A DNA stretch of 64,000 bases, taken from the NCBI GenBank assembly GCA_020846275.1, contig JADLEG010000043.1:1-64000 (forward strand), given 5' to 3'. The notes under the pieces are model-generated. The model did not search any database. It saw nothing but the letters and a program-made list of their open reading frames with translations, and was not told where the DNA came from. Position 1 is the first letter of the stretch; every line of letters begins with the position of its first letter. The translations under genes were made by a program, and so were the position numbers. Below, piece after piece: positions 17,549 through 27,889 of this stretch. The DNA comes from Alphaproteobacteria bacterium. Its GTDB lineage: Bacteria > Pseudomonadota > Alphaproteobacteria > JAEULC01.

Positions 17549-18647
17549 CGAAGGCGACACCGGCCAGCAGCGCCGCCACGATCAGCGCGAACGTACGCTG
17601 GAAATGGAAGTCGTCGATCGTCTGCCCGGCCAGGGCGGGGATCAGCGGCACCAGCGCCACGGCCCGCGCGCGGCGCAGGCACGCGATCAGGCACGCCAAT
17701 GCCAGCGCCAGTCCGACGAGTCCGAACTCGGCCGCCCAGGTCAGCACGACGTTATGCGCATGTCGATGCGGCTGTCCGGTCAGCAGTATGCCGGTGCCGA
17801 CCCCGACCCAGGGATGACCGGCGATCTGGCCGATCGTCTGCCGCCAGGCATGCAGGCGCGCGTCGAGCGTGGTGCCGAAGCCCTGCGCCTCGTTGGCGTG
17901 GGTCAGCCGCCCGGTGGCAGCCAGGTAGGCGATGCCCGCGCCGATCGCCGCGACCAGCAGCACCGCGAGCCCGCGCATCAGCCACGCGCCGCGTCCGCGC
18001 AGTACGAGGGCGGCGAGCGCCAATGCGCCAAGTCCGGCGACGCCATAGGCATTGCGGCTCTCGCTCATCGCCACCTGGAACAGGAACAGCGCCGCCAGCG
18101 CGGCCAGGCCTGGCGCGGACAGCCGGCCGGCCTGCCACAGCGCGACCGCCAGGCAGAACCCGGTCGCCATGACGATGCCGTAGACATTGGGATTGTTGAA
18201 GATGAGCGACCAGCGTCCGGCGAATTCCTCGTCGGGCCGGAACACCTTCAGGAAATCGCCGTAGAGCGCCGCGGCGGGCACCAGCAGCAGCAGGCTTGCC
18301 GCCACGAGAAATCCAAGGATCAGGCGGTGATCCTCGGCGGCCGGGCGGCCCCGCGCGGCCATCGCTCCGGCGGCAAGGAACAGCGCGAACGCGCCGGCAT
18401 ACTGCACCAGGAATTGCAGCGCCAGTCGGTCGCCGCGCCACAGCGACAGGCTGGCGATCCAGGCGAACAGGAGCACCGCGGCCACCACGACGTCGGGCCG
18501 CTGCCGTACCGCCTCGGCAAGGCCGCGCCCGTTCCCCGCCAGAAACAGCGCCAGAATGGCGAGGATCGTGCGGTCGTAGCGGATCAGCGACAGCGCGAGG
18601 ACCGCCGGCAACAGGGGCGGATAGAGCCGCGTCGCCAGATCGGTCAT
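17514..18647 (-). CDS. waaL: O-antigen ligase family protein (Wzy_C/WaaL)
   Basis: Multi-TM; RWSLIFNNPNVYGIVMATGFCLA...MSESRNAYGVAGLG...GHPWVGVGTGILLTGQPHRHAHNVVLTWAAEFGLVGL. Confidence 0.75.
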   Translation of the reverse strand: MTDLATRLYPPLLPAVLALSLIRYDRTILAILALFLAGNGRGLAEAVRQRPDVVVAAVLLFAWIASLSLWRGDRLALQFLVQYAGAFALFLAAGAMAARGRPAAEDHRLILGFLVAASLLLLVPAAALYGDFLKVFRPDEEFAGRWSLIFNNPNVYGIVMATGFCLAVALWQAGRLSAPGLAALAALFLFQVAMSESRNAYGVAGLGALALAALVLRGRGAWLMRGLAVLLVAAIGAGIAYLAATGRLTHANEAQGFGTTLDARLHAWRQTIGQIAGHPWVGVGTGILLTGQPHRHAHNVVLTWAAEFGLVGLALALACLIACLRRARAVALVPLIPALAGQTIDDFHFQRTFALIVAALLAGVAFARTGRAPQAAA

Positions 18648-19570
18648 GCCGGCGACCGCCGGGTCATCGCCGCCAGCATCGCCGTCAGAGCGCGCCCGAC
18701 ATAGCGTGGCCGCAAGGCCCGGCGCGGCACCAGGCGAAGCGCCCGACGGTAGTGCCGCAGGGCGTGCGCACCGTCGCCCGCGCGCTGGAACAGGCGGAAC
18801 AGGGTGAGATGCGTCAGGCCTTCGTAGGTCGGCTTCCAGCCCATCATCTCGGGCGGCAGCAGGGACGGATCGAAGATGCGGTCCACCGTCGCGAGCAGGT
18901 CCTGCCAGCGCTCGAGCCCGCGGCGCATCGACTTCGCGCCATCCTCGCCGATCTCGGCCACCGGGTCGGGGAAGCAGGCCGCGTCGAACAGCGCCAGCGC
19001 CTGGGCATGCACCACGAGGTCCTCGGCGATGCGCAGCTCCTCGGGCCAGGACAGGCGGTCGAACACGCGGCGCGCGAAGACGGCGCAACCCTGGGCGATG
19101 GTAGGCCGCGCGCGGGTAACGTAGTCGGCGAAATCGCGCGCGCGCTGGCCGGTCAGCGGGGGCGGCGACGTCAGGCGCGTGCGGTCGTGCGTGTGCTCGA
19201 TCCGTCCGCCGAAGACCATGTCGACCGGACGGCGTGCGAGCTCGGCCTTGAACCGGTTCAGCGCACCCGGAAACAGGCGGTCGTCGGCGTCGAGGAAATA
19301 GAGATAGGCGCCGGACGCCGCGCGCACGCCGGCATTGCGTGCCGCGCTCGGGCCCCTGTTCTCCTGGTGCACGACGACCAGCGGCAGCGGAAAGGACGAC
19401 CGCATCGACTGCAGCCGCGCCGCGGTGTCGTCGGTCGAACCGTCGTCGACCACCACCACCTCGACGCCCTGGTCGCCCTGCGACGATACCGATTCCAGCG
19501 CCCGCAGCAGCGGGGTCGAATGGTTGTGGGTCGGGATGATCACGCTCACCCAGGGCGCGGCCGCGGCCAT
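18644..19570 (-). CDS. Glycosyltransferase family 2
   Basis: VSVIIPTHNHSTPLLRALESVSSQ...VVVVDDGSTDDTAARL...ENRGPSAARNAGVRAASGAYLYFLDADDRLFPG. Confidence 0.92.
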   Translation of the reverse strand: MAAAAPWVSVIIPTHNHSTPLLRALESVSSQGDQGVEVVVVDDGSTDDTAARLQSMRSSFPLPLVVVHQENRGPSAARNAGVRAASGAYLYFLDADDRLFPGALNRFKAELARRPVDMVFGGRIEHTHDRTRLTSPPPLTGQRARDFADYVTRARPTIAQGCAVFARRVFDRLSWPEELRIAEDLVVHAQALALFDAACFPDPVAEIGEDGAKSMRRGLERWQDLLATVDRIFDPSLLPPEMMGWKPTYEGLTHLTLFRLFQRAGDGAHALRHYRRALRLVPRRALRPRYVGRALTAMLAAMTRRSPA

Positions 19571-19576
19571 GGCGGC

Positions 19577-20302
19577 CTAGCGCGCGCCCGGGCGCGGCTC
19601 GGGCTTCAGGACCAGCGCCGCCAGCGCCCAGGCGATGCCGACCACGACGAAGCCGGCGAAGATCACGTCGCTGAGGAAATGCGCGCCCTGGACCATGCGC
19701 ATCGCGCCGATGCCCAGCCCCGCCGCCGCCACCGCCGCCAGCGCGGCGCGACGCCGCCGCCCGCGCAGCAGGAAGGCCAGCGGCGCGAAGCCGAAGGCGA
19801 GCGCGGCGTGCCCCGAGACGAACGAGCAGTTGGTGGCGCACTGGTCGGCCGGCTGGAACGCGGGCGTGAAGCGCTGCGTGCCGCCGAACTCGACGATCTC
19901 GCGTGGCCGGGCGCGGCCCCAGTGGTCCTTGAACCCGATCTCGGCGACCAGTCCCGGCCCCAGGCCGAGTGCCAGCAGCACGTAGATCGCCGCCCGGCGG
20001 TCAAGCCCGAGCAAGCGCGTGCCGCGCAGCGCATTGTAGACGCCGACCACCGCCACGCCGGCGGCGGTCGCATAGAACAGTGGCCGGAGCCCGACATAGA
20101 TCGGCCAGAACCAGCCGGTCGGCGGCTGGAAGCGCCCGCCCTGCGCGTCCCAGAGCCAGCGCGCGACGACCAGGTCGATCTCGGGATGCAGCAGGAACGG
20201 CATGGCGCAGATCGCCGCCGCCGCGACGAAGATCAGCGCCGCGCCGCGACCCCCGCCCTGGCCCGGGCTCGACGCATCCGCGGCATCCGCCCGCGCCACC
20301 AT
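19577..20302 (-). CDS. PAP2 superfamily membrane phosphatase (LpxE-like)
   Basis: EIGFKDHWGRARPREIVEFGG...NCSFVSGHAALAFGFAPLAF...AHFLSDVIFAGF: PAP2 motifs. Confidence 0.85.
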   Translation of the reverse strand: MVARADAADASSPGQGGGRGAALIFVAAAAICAMPFLLHPEIDLVVARWLWDAQGGRFQPPTGWFWPIYVGLRPLFYATAAGVAVVGVYNALRGTRLLGLDRRAAIYVLLALGLGPGLVAEIGFKDHWGRARPREIVEFGGTQRFTPAFQPADQCATNCSFVSGHAALAFGFAPLAFLLRGRRRRAALAAVAAAGLGIGAMRMVQGAHFLSDVIFAGFVVVGIAWALAALVLKPEPRPGAR

Positions 20303-20305
20303 GCC

Positions 20306-22084
20306 TCACGCACCGGCCGCGGCCGACGGCTCCGCCTCGGCCTCGCCCTCGCCGGCCTGCTGGGCATAGAGCCGCGCGTAGTAGCCGCGGCGCGCGAGGA
20401 GCTGCGCGTGCCGCCCGGTTTCGACAATGCGCCCGGCCACCAGCACGTGGATCTCGTCGGCGTCGCTGACCGTGCTCAGGCGGTGCGACACGATCACCGT
20501 GGTGCGCCCGCGCATGGCGCGCTGCAGCGCGCGCTTGACCGCCAGCTCGGATTCGCCGTCGAGCGACGAGGTCGCCTCGTCCAGCAGCAGGATCGGCGCG
20601 TCCTTGAGGATCGCGCGCGCGATCGCGATACGCTGGCGCTGGCCCCCCGACAGCTTGACGCCGCGCTCGCCGACGAAGGTGTCGTAGCCCTGGGGCAGCG
20701 CCTCGATGAACTGGGCGGCATCGGCCGCCCGCGCGGCGGCCTTGACCGCCTCGTCGTCGGCATCGGGACGGCCATAGGCGATGTTGGCGCGGATCGTGTC
20801 GTCGAACAGGATCGTGTCCTGCGTCACCAACCCGATCGCCGCGCGCAGGCTTTCCAGGCTGACGGCGCGCACGTCCTGGCCGTCGATCGTCACGCGGCCC
20901 TCGTGGGGATCGTAGAGCCGGGCGATCAGGTTGAGCACGGTCGACTTGCCGGCGCCGGACGGCCCGACCAGCGCCACCGCCTTGCCCGGCGGAACGGTGA
21001 GCTCGAACCCGTCGAGCACGCCGCGCTCGGCGCCGTAGGCGAAGCCGACGCGCTCGAACCGGACGCCGCCGCCGGCGACCTTAAGCGCAGGCGCGCCGGG
21101 CTCGGCCAGGATGCCCGGCCGGATCGCCAAGGCGTCGCGGATGCGCTCGGCCGCCGCCATGCCTTCCTGGAACGAAGCGTTGAGCTGCGCCAGCCGCTTG
21201 AGCGGCCGGTAGCACAGCACCAGCGCGGCCAGGAACGATCCCAGCGCGCCAATGGTCAGCTCGCCCTGCCCCGCCCGCCAGCCGCCGTAGAAGATGGTTA
21301 GCGCCAGGGCGACACCGGTCAGCACCTCGGTCATCGGCGAGGTCAGGTAGCGATTGCGCGCCATGCGCATGCACCATTTGCGGCGCGCCTCGGCGATCAC
21401 CCGCGCGCGCGCAACCTCGCGCGCCTCGGCGTCGTAGACCTTGACCAGCCGGGCGCCGGCAAAGGCCTCGCCGAAGCGGGCGATCATCTTCTCGGTCTCC
21501 TCCAGCATGCCGGACGAGGCCTGGCGCGAGCGCCGGCCGATCTTGCGCATGCCGAAGCCCAGCGCCGGCAGGATCAGGATCGTGGCCAGCGTCATCTTCC
21601 AGTCGCGCAGCAACATCACCGCGGTCAGGAACACGACCATCAGCAGATCGCGCAGGATGGCCACCAGCAGGTCGGACACCGCAGCCTCGAGCTGCATGGA
21701 ATCATAGACGCAGCGCGACACCAGCTTGCCGGAGTTGACCTCGCTCAGCCGCTGCAGGTCGGCGCGCACGAAATGCTCGAACAGCTCGACCTGCAGCCCG
21801 GCCGTCACCCGCTGGCCGACCGACTGCAGCAGCATGTTCTGGGCATAGAGCGCGCCGCCGTTGACCGAAACCACCGCGAGCACCGCCAGCGGGATCAGCA
21901 GCTGCATGGTCGGGTCGTGGTTCTGGAACACCTCGTCGAGCGCCGGCTTGGCCAGCCACGCGAAGCCGGCGGCGGTCACGGCCGTGACCACCATGCAGGC
22001 GCCGGCCAGCGCCAGGCGGCCGAACTGGGCGCGCCCGTAGCGACGCACCAGCCAGCCGAGCAGCGCGCGCGTATCCGGCCTCAT
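20306..22084 (-). CDS. msbA: Lipid A export ABC transporter, fused permease/ATPase MsbA
   Basis: Six-TM domain plus GPSGAGKSTVLNLIARLYDPHEGRVTIDGQDVR...VKLSGGQRQRIAIARAILKDAPILLLDEATSSLDGESE; located with LPS genes. Confidence 0.85.
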   Translation of the reverse strand: MRPDTRALLGWLVRRYGRAQFGRLALAGACMVVTAVTAAGFAWLAKPALDEVFQNHDPTMQLLIPLAVLAVVSVNGGALYAQNMLLQSVGQRVTAGLQVELFEHFVRADLQRLSEVNSGKLVSRCVYDSMQLEAAVSDLLVAILRDLLMVVFLTAVMLLRDWKMTLATILILPALGFGMRKIGRRSRQASSGMLEETEKMIARFGEAFAGARLVKVYDAEAREVARARVIAEARRKWCMRMARNRYLTSPMTEVLTGVALALTIFYGGWRAGQGELTIGALGSFLAALVLCYRPLKRLAQLNASFQEGMAAAERIRDALAIRPGILAEPGAPALKVAGGGVRFERVGFAYGAERGVLDGFELTVPPGKAVALVGPSGAGKSTVLNLIARLYDPHEGRVTIDGQDVRAVSLESLRAAIGLVTQDTILFDDTIRANIAYGRPDADDEAVKAAARAADAAQFIEALPQGYDTFVGERGVKLSGGQRQRIAIARAILKDAPILLLDEATSSLDGESELAVKRALQRAMRGRTTVIVSHRLSTVSDADEIHVLVAGRIVETGRHAQLLARRGYYARLYAQQAGEGEAEAEPSAAAGA

Positions 22085-22349
22085 CAACGACAGCGAGTCG
22101 GTCAAACCGCGCCCCTTCGGCTTCGCGAAACGCCCGCACCATAGCTCCCAGCACCTTGACATACCATAGTAAATACAGGTTGGCGTTGGCCCCGGTAGAG
22201 CGGATGGTGTATGGTTCGCTTGGAAATGGGGGCAGGTTCCGCCGCGTCGTCGTTTTGACGCCATCCTCGGATTTGGGGATGATGCGGCGATTGCCGCCGG
22301 AGGGCCGACAGCGTCGGCGTCCGGGCGGCAGGTAGGGGATTGTTCGTTG

Positions 22350-23321
22350 ATGCAGAAAATCGGCGTCGTCGGCGCCGGGTATTTCGGCAAGCTTCACGCC
22401 GCGAAATACGCCGAAATCGGTCGCGGCCGCCTGGTTGCCGTATGCGATATCGATCGCGAACGGGCGATGGGATGCGCCGCCGCGCATGGCGCGACGCCGG
22501 TGTTCGACTACCACGACCTGTTCGGCAAGGTCGATGCCGTCAGCATCGTGGTGCCGACCAACGCCCATTTCGACATCGCGCGCGAGTTCCTGCGCCAGGG
22601 CATCCATGTGCTGCTGGAAAAGCCGATCAGCAGCACCTTGGCCGAGGCCGACGAGCTGATTCGCATCGCCAAGGACAAGCGCGTCGTGTTCCAGGTCGGC
22701 CATCTGGAGCGCTACAACCCGGCGGTGCACAGCCTGACCAAGGTCCTGCGCCGGCCGCGCTTCATCGAATGCCAGCGCATCTCGCCGTTCAAGCTGCGCG
22801 GCACCGACATCAACGTCGTGCTGGACCTGATGATCCACGACATCGACCTGGTGCTGAACATCGTCAAGTCGCCGGTGGCGCAGATCGACGCCATCGGCGT
22901 GCCGGTCCTGAGCGAGGCCGAGGACATCGCCAACGCGCGCATCCGCTTCGCCGACGGCTGCGTCGCGACGATCACCGCCAGCCGCGTGAGCTGGAAGACC
23001 GAGCGCACGATGCGCATCTTCCAGCCCGACGCCTATATCGTGCTCGACCTGCACGCCAGCAAGCTGGCGGTCATGCGCCGGGTGATCGGCGGCGGCGAAG
23101 GCACCCTGCCCGAACTGAAGCAGGAGGAGCAGCTCTTCCAGCCGGTCGACAACCTGAAGCGCGAGATCGAGAGCTTCATGGCCTGCATCGCCAGCGGCGA
23201 CGAGCCGCTGGTGACGGCAACCGACGCGCGGCGCGCGCTGGACGCGGCCCTGCAGATCAGCCAGCAGCTCCAGGCCTGGCGCGACACCCTGTCCGAACCT
23301 GCCGTCGCCGCGGCCCGCTGA
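22350..23321 (+). CDS. Gfo/Idh/MocA family NAD-dependent oxidoreductase
   Basis: KIGVVGAGYFGKLHAAKYAEI...GIHVLLEKPISSTLAEADELI...VGHLERYNPAVHSL...LDLMIHDIDLVLNI. Confidence 0.9.
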   Translation: MQKIGVVGAGYFGKLHAAKYAEIGRGRLVAVCDIDRERAMGCAAAHGATPVFDYHDLFGKVDAVSIVVPTNAHFDIAREFLRQGIHVLLEKPISSTLAEADELIRIAKDKRVVFQVGHLERYNPAVHSLTKVLRRPRFIECQRISPFKLRGTDINVVLDLMIHDIDLVLNIVKSPVAQIDAIGVPVLSEAEDIANARIRFADGCVATITASRVSWKTERTMRIFQPDAYIVLDLHASKLAVMRRVIGGGEGTLPELKQEEQLFQPVDNLKREIESFMACIASGDEPLVTATDARRALDAALQISQQLQAWRDTLSEPAVAAAR

Positions 23322-23357
23322 CCCGTGCCAAGCCGTCCGGTTGCGGGCGGCTTGACG

Positions 23358-23371
23358 TTGACCTACATCAA
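23358..23371. promoter_or_regulatory. Candidate FNR/FixK box (TTGACCTACATCAA)
   Basis: TTGA-N6-TCAA, matches TTGAT-N4-ATCAA at 9 of 10 positions; 61 bp upstream of the MacA-like ATG. Confidence 0.5.
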
Positions 23372-23431
23372 GGCGGGCAGCGGCCCCGTGCCTAGGCTCT
23401 AGCGGCAATCCCGCCAGCGCAGGAGGCCAGG

Positions 23432-24718
23432 ATGACCGAGCTCTCGAAGCAAGAGCCGGCGGGCGACATAGATGCACTGCTGGGGCTTCGCCGCACGCCT
23501 GCCAGGGCGTTTGTGGCGCGCTGGAAGCGCACGCTCGTCACCGCCTGCGTCGCGTTGGTGGCTGCCGGGGCCTGGGCGTTCTATGCCACGCGCAGCGTCG
23601 AGACCTCGGTCAGGTTCGTCACCCAGCCAGTAACGACCGGCGCCCTGCACGTCGTGGTGACGGCCACCGGCAGCATCCAGCCCACGACCAAGATCGACAT
23701 CTCGAGCGAATTGTCCGGCATCGTCCGGCGGGTCTTCGTCGACTACAACAGCCCCGTCAAGCGCGGCCAGGCGCTGGCCGAGCTGGATACCGACAAGCTG
23801 ACGGCCACGGTCGAGAATTCGCGCGCCAAGCTGGCGGCGTACCGCGCCAAGATTGCCGAGATCGAAGAGACGATCGCCGAAACCTCGCGCGAGCTCGATC
23901 GCAAGACGGCGCTGGCCGCCAAGGACGTCAGCTCGCAGCGCGACTTCGACGTCGCCCGGTTCGCCCACAACCGCGCGGTCGCGCAGCTTGCCAGCGCGCG
24001 CGCCGATGTCGTCGCCGCCGAAGCGGACCTGAAGATCAACGAAACCAACCTGGCCAAGGCGTCGATCTATTCGCCGATCGACGGAATCGTGCTGAAGCGC
24101 AGCGTCGATCCCGGCCAGACGGTGGCGTCCTCGCTGCAGGCGCCGGTGCTGTTCACGATCGCCGAAGACCTGACGAAGATGGAGGCGCAGGTCGACATCG
24201 ACGAGGCCGATGTCGGCAAGGTGCGCGAGGGCCAGACGGCCGTCTTCACGGTCGATGCCTATCCCGACCGGAAATTCCCGGCCAAGCTGCGCGAGCTGCG
24301 TTTTGCCTCGGAGACCGTGCAGGGCGTGGTCACCTACAAGGGCATCCTGACGGTAGACAACAGCGAACTGCTGCTGCGCCCGGGCATGACGGCGACGGCC
24401 GAGATCGCGGTGCTGGAGGTCGACGGCGCGCTGCTGGTGCCCAATGCCGCGCTGCGCTATGCCCCGCCGGCGGACCAGCCGGCAGCCGACAGCGGCAGCC
24501 TGCTGCACAGGCTGATCCCGATGATGCCGCGGTTCCGGCCGACCAGCCAGCGCGAGGATACCGGGGCCGCGCGCAAGGTATGGATCCTGCGCGACGGCAT
24601 TGCGGTTCCCGTGCCCGTCACGGTCGGCGCCAGCGACGGCAAGCAGACCCAGATCGTCCAGGGCGAGCTGGCGCCGGGGCAGGCCGTGATCGTCGACACG
24701 GCAGCGGCGAAGCGCTGA
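23432..24718 (+). CDS. MacA-like periplasmic adaptor (HlyD/MFP family)
   Basis: VTATGSIQPTTKIDISSELSGIVRRVFVDYNSPVKRGQALAELDTDKL...ASIYSPIDGIVLKRSVDPGQTVASSLQAPVLFTIAEDLTKMEAQVDIDEADVGKVREGQ. Confidence 0.92.
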   Translation: MTELSKQEPAGDIDALLGLRRTPARAFVARWKRTLVTACVALVAAGAWAFYATRSVETSVRFVTQPVTTGALHVVVTATGSIQPTTKIDISSELSGIVRRVFVDYNSPVKRGQALAELDTDKLTATVENSRAKLAAYRAKIAEIEETIAETSRELDRKTALAAKDVSSQRDFDVARFAHNRAVAQLASARADVVAAEADLKINETNLAKASIYSPIDGIVLKRSVDPGQTVASSLQAPVLFTIAEDLTKMEAQVDIDEADVGKVREGQTAVFTVDAYPDRKFPAKLRELRFASETVQGVVTYKGILTVDNSELLLRPGMTATAEIAVLEVDGALLVPNAALRYAPPADQPAADSGSLLHRLIPMMPRFRPTSQREDTGAARKVWILRDGIAVPVPVTVGASDGKQTQIVQGELAPGQAVIVDTAAAKR

Positions 24719-24731
24719 GACGGCGACGGCC

Positions 24732-25445
24732 ATGGAAGCCGCCGACAAACCGCCCGTGATCGCCTTCAAAGGCGTGACCAAGATCTTCGGTGCGGGCGCC
24801 GCCGCCGTGCACGCGCTGGACGGCGTGGACTTCGCCGTCGGCCGCGGCGAGTTCGTCGCCATCATGGGTCCCTCGGGCTCGGGCAAGTCGACCGCGATGA
24901 ACATCATCGGCTGCCTGGACACGCCGACCACGGGCGAGCATTTCTTCATGGGCTTCGAGGTCGGGCGGCTGGACCGCTGGCGCCGCGCGCTGCTGCGCCG
25001 CCGCTTCCTCGGCTTCGTGTTCCAGGGCTTCAACCTTTTGCCGCGGACCAGCGCCGTGGAGAACGTCGAGCTTCCGCTGGTCTACCGCGGCACGCCGCCC
25101 GCCGAGCGCCGCCAACTGGCACTGGCCGCGCTGGAGCAGGTCGGCCTCAAGGGCCGCGAGCGCCATACCCCGGCGGAGTTGTCGGGCGGCCAACAGCAGC
25201 GCGTCGCCATTGCCCGCGCGATCGTCACCGCGCCGGCGGTCTTGCTGGCCGACGAACCGACCGGCAACCTGGACAGCCGCATGAGCCGCGAAATCATGGA
25301 CCTGCTGACCCGGTTCAATCGCGAGCAGGGCATCACCGTCATCATGATCACGCACGAGCCCGACATGGCCGCCTATGCCGGCCGGACCATTCGCTTTGTG
25401 GACGGCCGGATCGTCGACGATGCGGACCAGAGCAGGGCCGCCTGA
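24732..25445 (+). CDS. MacB-like ABC transporter ATP-binding protein
   Basis: [24 protein letters not shown]...[33 protein letters not shown]. Confidence 0.93.
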   Translation: MEAADKPPVIAFKGVTKIFGAGAAAVHALDGVDFAVGRGEFVAIMGPSGSGKSTAMNIIGCLDTPTTGEHFFMGFEVGRLDRWRRALLRRRFLGFVFQGFNLLPRTSAVENVELPLVYRGTPPAERRQLALAALEQVGLKGRERHTPAELSGGQQQRVAIARAIVTAPAVLLADEPTGNLDSRMSREIMDLLTRFNREQGITVIMITHEPDMAAYAGRTIRFVDGRIVDDADQSRAA

Positions 25446-26650
25446 TGCTGGCCGAGGCGATCAAACTGGCGCTGCAGGCGGTGCGACGCAACGCGATGCG
25501 GTCGTTCCTGACGGTGCTCGGCATCGTCATCGGCGTCGGCGCGGTGATCGCCATGGTGACGATCGGCAACGGCACCACGGCAAAGGTGACCGCCGACCTC
25601 GCCAAGCTGGGCAGCAACCTGTTGTTCGTGGCCCCCGGGCAGTTCGGGCCGGGCCGGGCCAGCGCGGACGCCAAGACGTTCAACGCCCGCGACATCGAAA
25701 GCATGCGCACCCAGCTCGGCGGGGTGCGCGCGGTCACGCCGGTCGCGCAGCGCTCGGTCACCGCGGTCTACGGCACCGAGAGCCGCAGCACCGGACTGAT
25801 CGGAACCGACAACGCCTTCTTCGTGACGCAGGACTGGGCGCTGACCGCGGGGCGCATGTTCCTGGATGGGGAGATCCGCGCCGGCCGGGCCGCCTGCATC
25901 CTGGGCCAAACGGTGCGCGACCGGCTGTTCGGCGGCGTCGATCCCCTGGGCCAGGCGATCCGCGTCAACGGCCTGTCCTGCGAGATCGTGGGGCTGCTCG
26001 AGGCCAAGGGCCAGTCCAGCTTCGGCACCGACCAGGACGACACCATCCTGATCCCCCTGCGCGCCTATCAGCGCCGGATCGCCGGCAATACCGACATCAA
26101 CCGGATCTACGTCTCCGCCGAGGACGGCGTCGAGACCACGAAGGTGCAGGCCGACATCGAGCGGCTGCTGCGCGAGCGGCGCAACATCTCGTCCGGCAAG
26201 GAAGACGACTTCACCGTGCGCGACATGAAGCAGATCGTCGAGACGACGGCCGGCACGACGACCGTCCTGACCGGGCTGCTCGGCGCCGTCGCCGCTGTCA
26301 GCCTGCTGGTAGGCGGCATCGGCATCATGAACATCATGCTAGTGTCGGTGACCGAGCGCACGCGCGAGATCGGCATTCGCCTGGCGATCGGCGCGGTGGA
26401 GAGCCAGGTGCTGCTGCAGTTCCTGGTGGAGGCGGTCGTGATCTCGCTGTTCGGCGGCGTGATCGGCATTCTCCTGGGACTGGGACTCGCCGCCATCGCC
26501 GCGTCGGTGCTGGGCGTGCCGTTCCTGCTCGACCCGCGCATCATATTCGTCGCGTTCGGCTTCGCGGCCCTGGTCGGCGTGGTGTTCGGCTTCTTTCCCG
26601 CCCGCCGCGCCGCGCATCTCGACCCGATCGAGGCGCTTCGGCACGAATAG
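25445..26650 (+). CDS. MacB-like ABC transporter permease (FtsX domain)
   Basis: [35 protein letters not shown]...[29 protein letters not shown]...[18 protein letters not shown]. Confidence 0.93.
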   Translation: MLAEAIKLALQAVRRNAMRSFLTVLGIVIGVGAVIAMVTIGNGTTAKVTADLAKLGSNLLFVAPGQFGPGRASADAKTFNARDIESMRTQLGGVRAVTPVAQRSVTAVYGTESRSTGLIGTDNAFFVTQDWALTAGRMFLDGEIRAGRAACILGQTVRDRLFGGVDPLGQAIRVNGLSCEIVGLLEAKGQSSFGTDQDDTILIPLRAYQRRIAGNTDINRIYVSAEDGVETTKVQADIERLLRERRNISSGKEDDFTVRDMKQIVETTAGTTTVLTGLLGAVAAVSLLVGGIGIMNIMLVSVTERTREIGIRLAIGAVESQVLLQFLVEAVVISLFGGVIGILLGLGLAAIAASVLGVPFLLDPRIIFVAFGFAALVGVVFGFFPARRAAHLDPIEALRHE

Positions 26651-26655
26651 GGCGG

Positions 26656-27870
26656 CTACTCGACCCGGCGCAGCGCCAGCACCGCGTTCAAGCCGCCGAA
26701 GGCGAAGGAATTGCTGAGCGCCGCCTTGACCCTCGCCTGGCGCGCCTCGTTGGGCACGTAGTCGAGGTCGCAGGCCGGATCGGGCCGCTGGTAGTTGGCG
26801 GTCGGCGGGACGACGCCGTCCTTGATCGCCATCGCCGCCGCGACCAGCTCGATCGCGCCGGCGCCGCCCAGCGCATGGCCGTGCATCGACTTGGTCGAGC
26901 TGATCATCAGCTTCGCCGCGTGGTCGCCGAAGGCGCGCCTGATCGCCTTGGTCTCGGTCGCGTCGTTGGCGAGCGTGCCGGTGCCATGCGCGTTGATGTA
27001 GCCGACCTCCGCCGGATCGATCCCGCCATCGGCCAGCGCCCGCGTCATCGCGCCGGCAGCGCCGACGTCCGAGGGCATGACGATGTCGCCGGCATCGGCG
27101 GTCATGCCGAATCCCGCCAGCTCGCAGATGATGGGCGCGCGGCGCGCCTTGGCGTCGTCCAGCCGCTCCAGCACCGCGACCCCCGCCCCCTCGCCCAGCA
27201 CCATCCCCCGTCGGCCGCCGCTGAACGGCCGGCAGGTGTCCGGCGCCAGCACGCGCAGCGCCTCCCAGGCCTTCAAGGTACCGAACGTGACGCAGGCCTC
27301 GCTGCCGCCGCCCAGCGCGGCGCGCGCGCGCCCGCTCTTGACCATCCAGAACGCCTCGCCGATCGCGTGGTTGGCCGAGGAGCACGCGCTGGACACGGCG
27401 AAGGACGGGCCGGTGATGCCGAACTCCATCGTCAAGTGGCTCGCCGCGGCGCTAACCATCATGCGGGGGATGGTCAGCGGAATCTGTCGCGACGAGCCGT
27501 TGCCGCCATGCAAGCGCGCGTAGGCTTCCTCAAGCGTGTTCATGCCGCCGGCGCCGGTGCCGATGATCACCGCCGTATCCGGGCCAAGCGCGCCGTCGAA
27601 CTTGATGCCGGACGCCGCCACGGCCTGGCGCGCCGCGACCAGCGTGAACTGGGAGAAGCGGTCGAGAAGTACCAGCCGCTTCTCCTCGAAGTGCTGCGTC
27701 GGGTCGAAGTCCCTGACCTCGGCCGCGATCTTGATGTTGAGCTTGTCGTGCGGCACGGCGATCGTGGGTCCGATGCCGCTGCGCCCCTGCTGCAACGCGC
27801 CCCAGAACGAGGCTACGTCGTTGCCCGGCGCCGCAATGCAGCCCAGGCCGGTGATGGCGACGCGATGCAT
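26656..27870 (-). CDS. Beta-ketoacyl-ACP synthase II (FabF family)
   Basis: SSACSSANHAIGEAF (Cys), NAHGTGTLANDATE (His), STKSMHGHALGGAGAIE (His): KAS II triad. Confidence 0.92.
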   Translation of the reverse strand: MHRVAITGLGCIAAPGNDVASFWGALQQGRSGIGPTIAVPHDKLNIKIAAEVRDFDPTQHFEEKRLVLLDRFSQFTLVAARQAVAASGIKFDGALGPDTAVIIGTGAGGMNTLEEAYARLHGGNGSSRQIPLTIPRMMVSAAASHLTMEFGITGPSFAVSSACSSANHAIGEAFWMVKSGRARAALGGGSEACVTFGTLKAWEALRVLAPDTCRPFSGGRRGMVLGEGAGVAVLERLDDAKARRAPIICELAGFGMTADAGDIVMPSDVGAAGAMTRALADGGIDPAEVGYINAHGTGTLANDATETKAIRRAFGDHAAKLMISSTKSMHGHALGGAGAIELVAAAMAIKDGVVPPTANYQRPDPACDLDYVPNEARQARVKAALSNSFAFGGLNAVLALRRVE

Positions 27871-27889
27871 CGTGCGTTGTTCCTGCGGA

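Noticed and set aside
18296-21301. 1001-aa plus-strand ORF opposite GT2/PAP2/msbA
   Set aside because: Antisense shadow of clear conserved genes; Arg/Ala/Gly-rich composition with no domain.
22140-22180. TTGACA-like hexamer upstream of the Gfo/Idh/MocA gene as a sigma-70 promoter
   Set aside because: TTGACATACC has no convincing -10 at 16-18 nt spacing on the plus strand.
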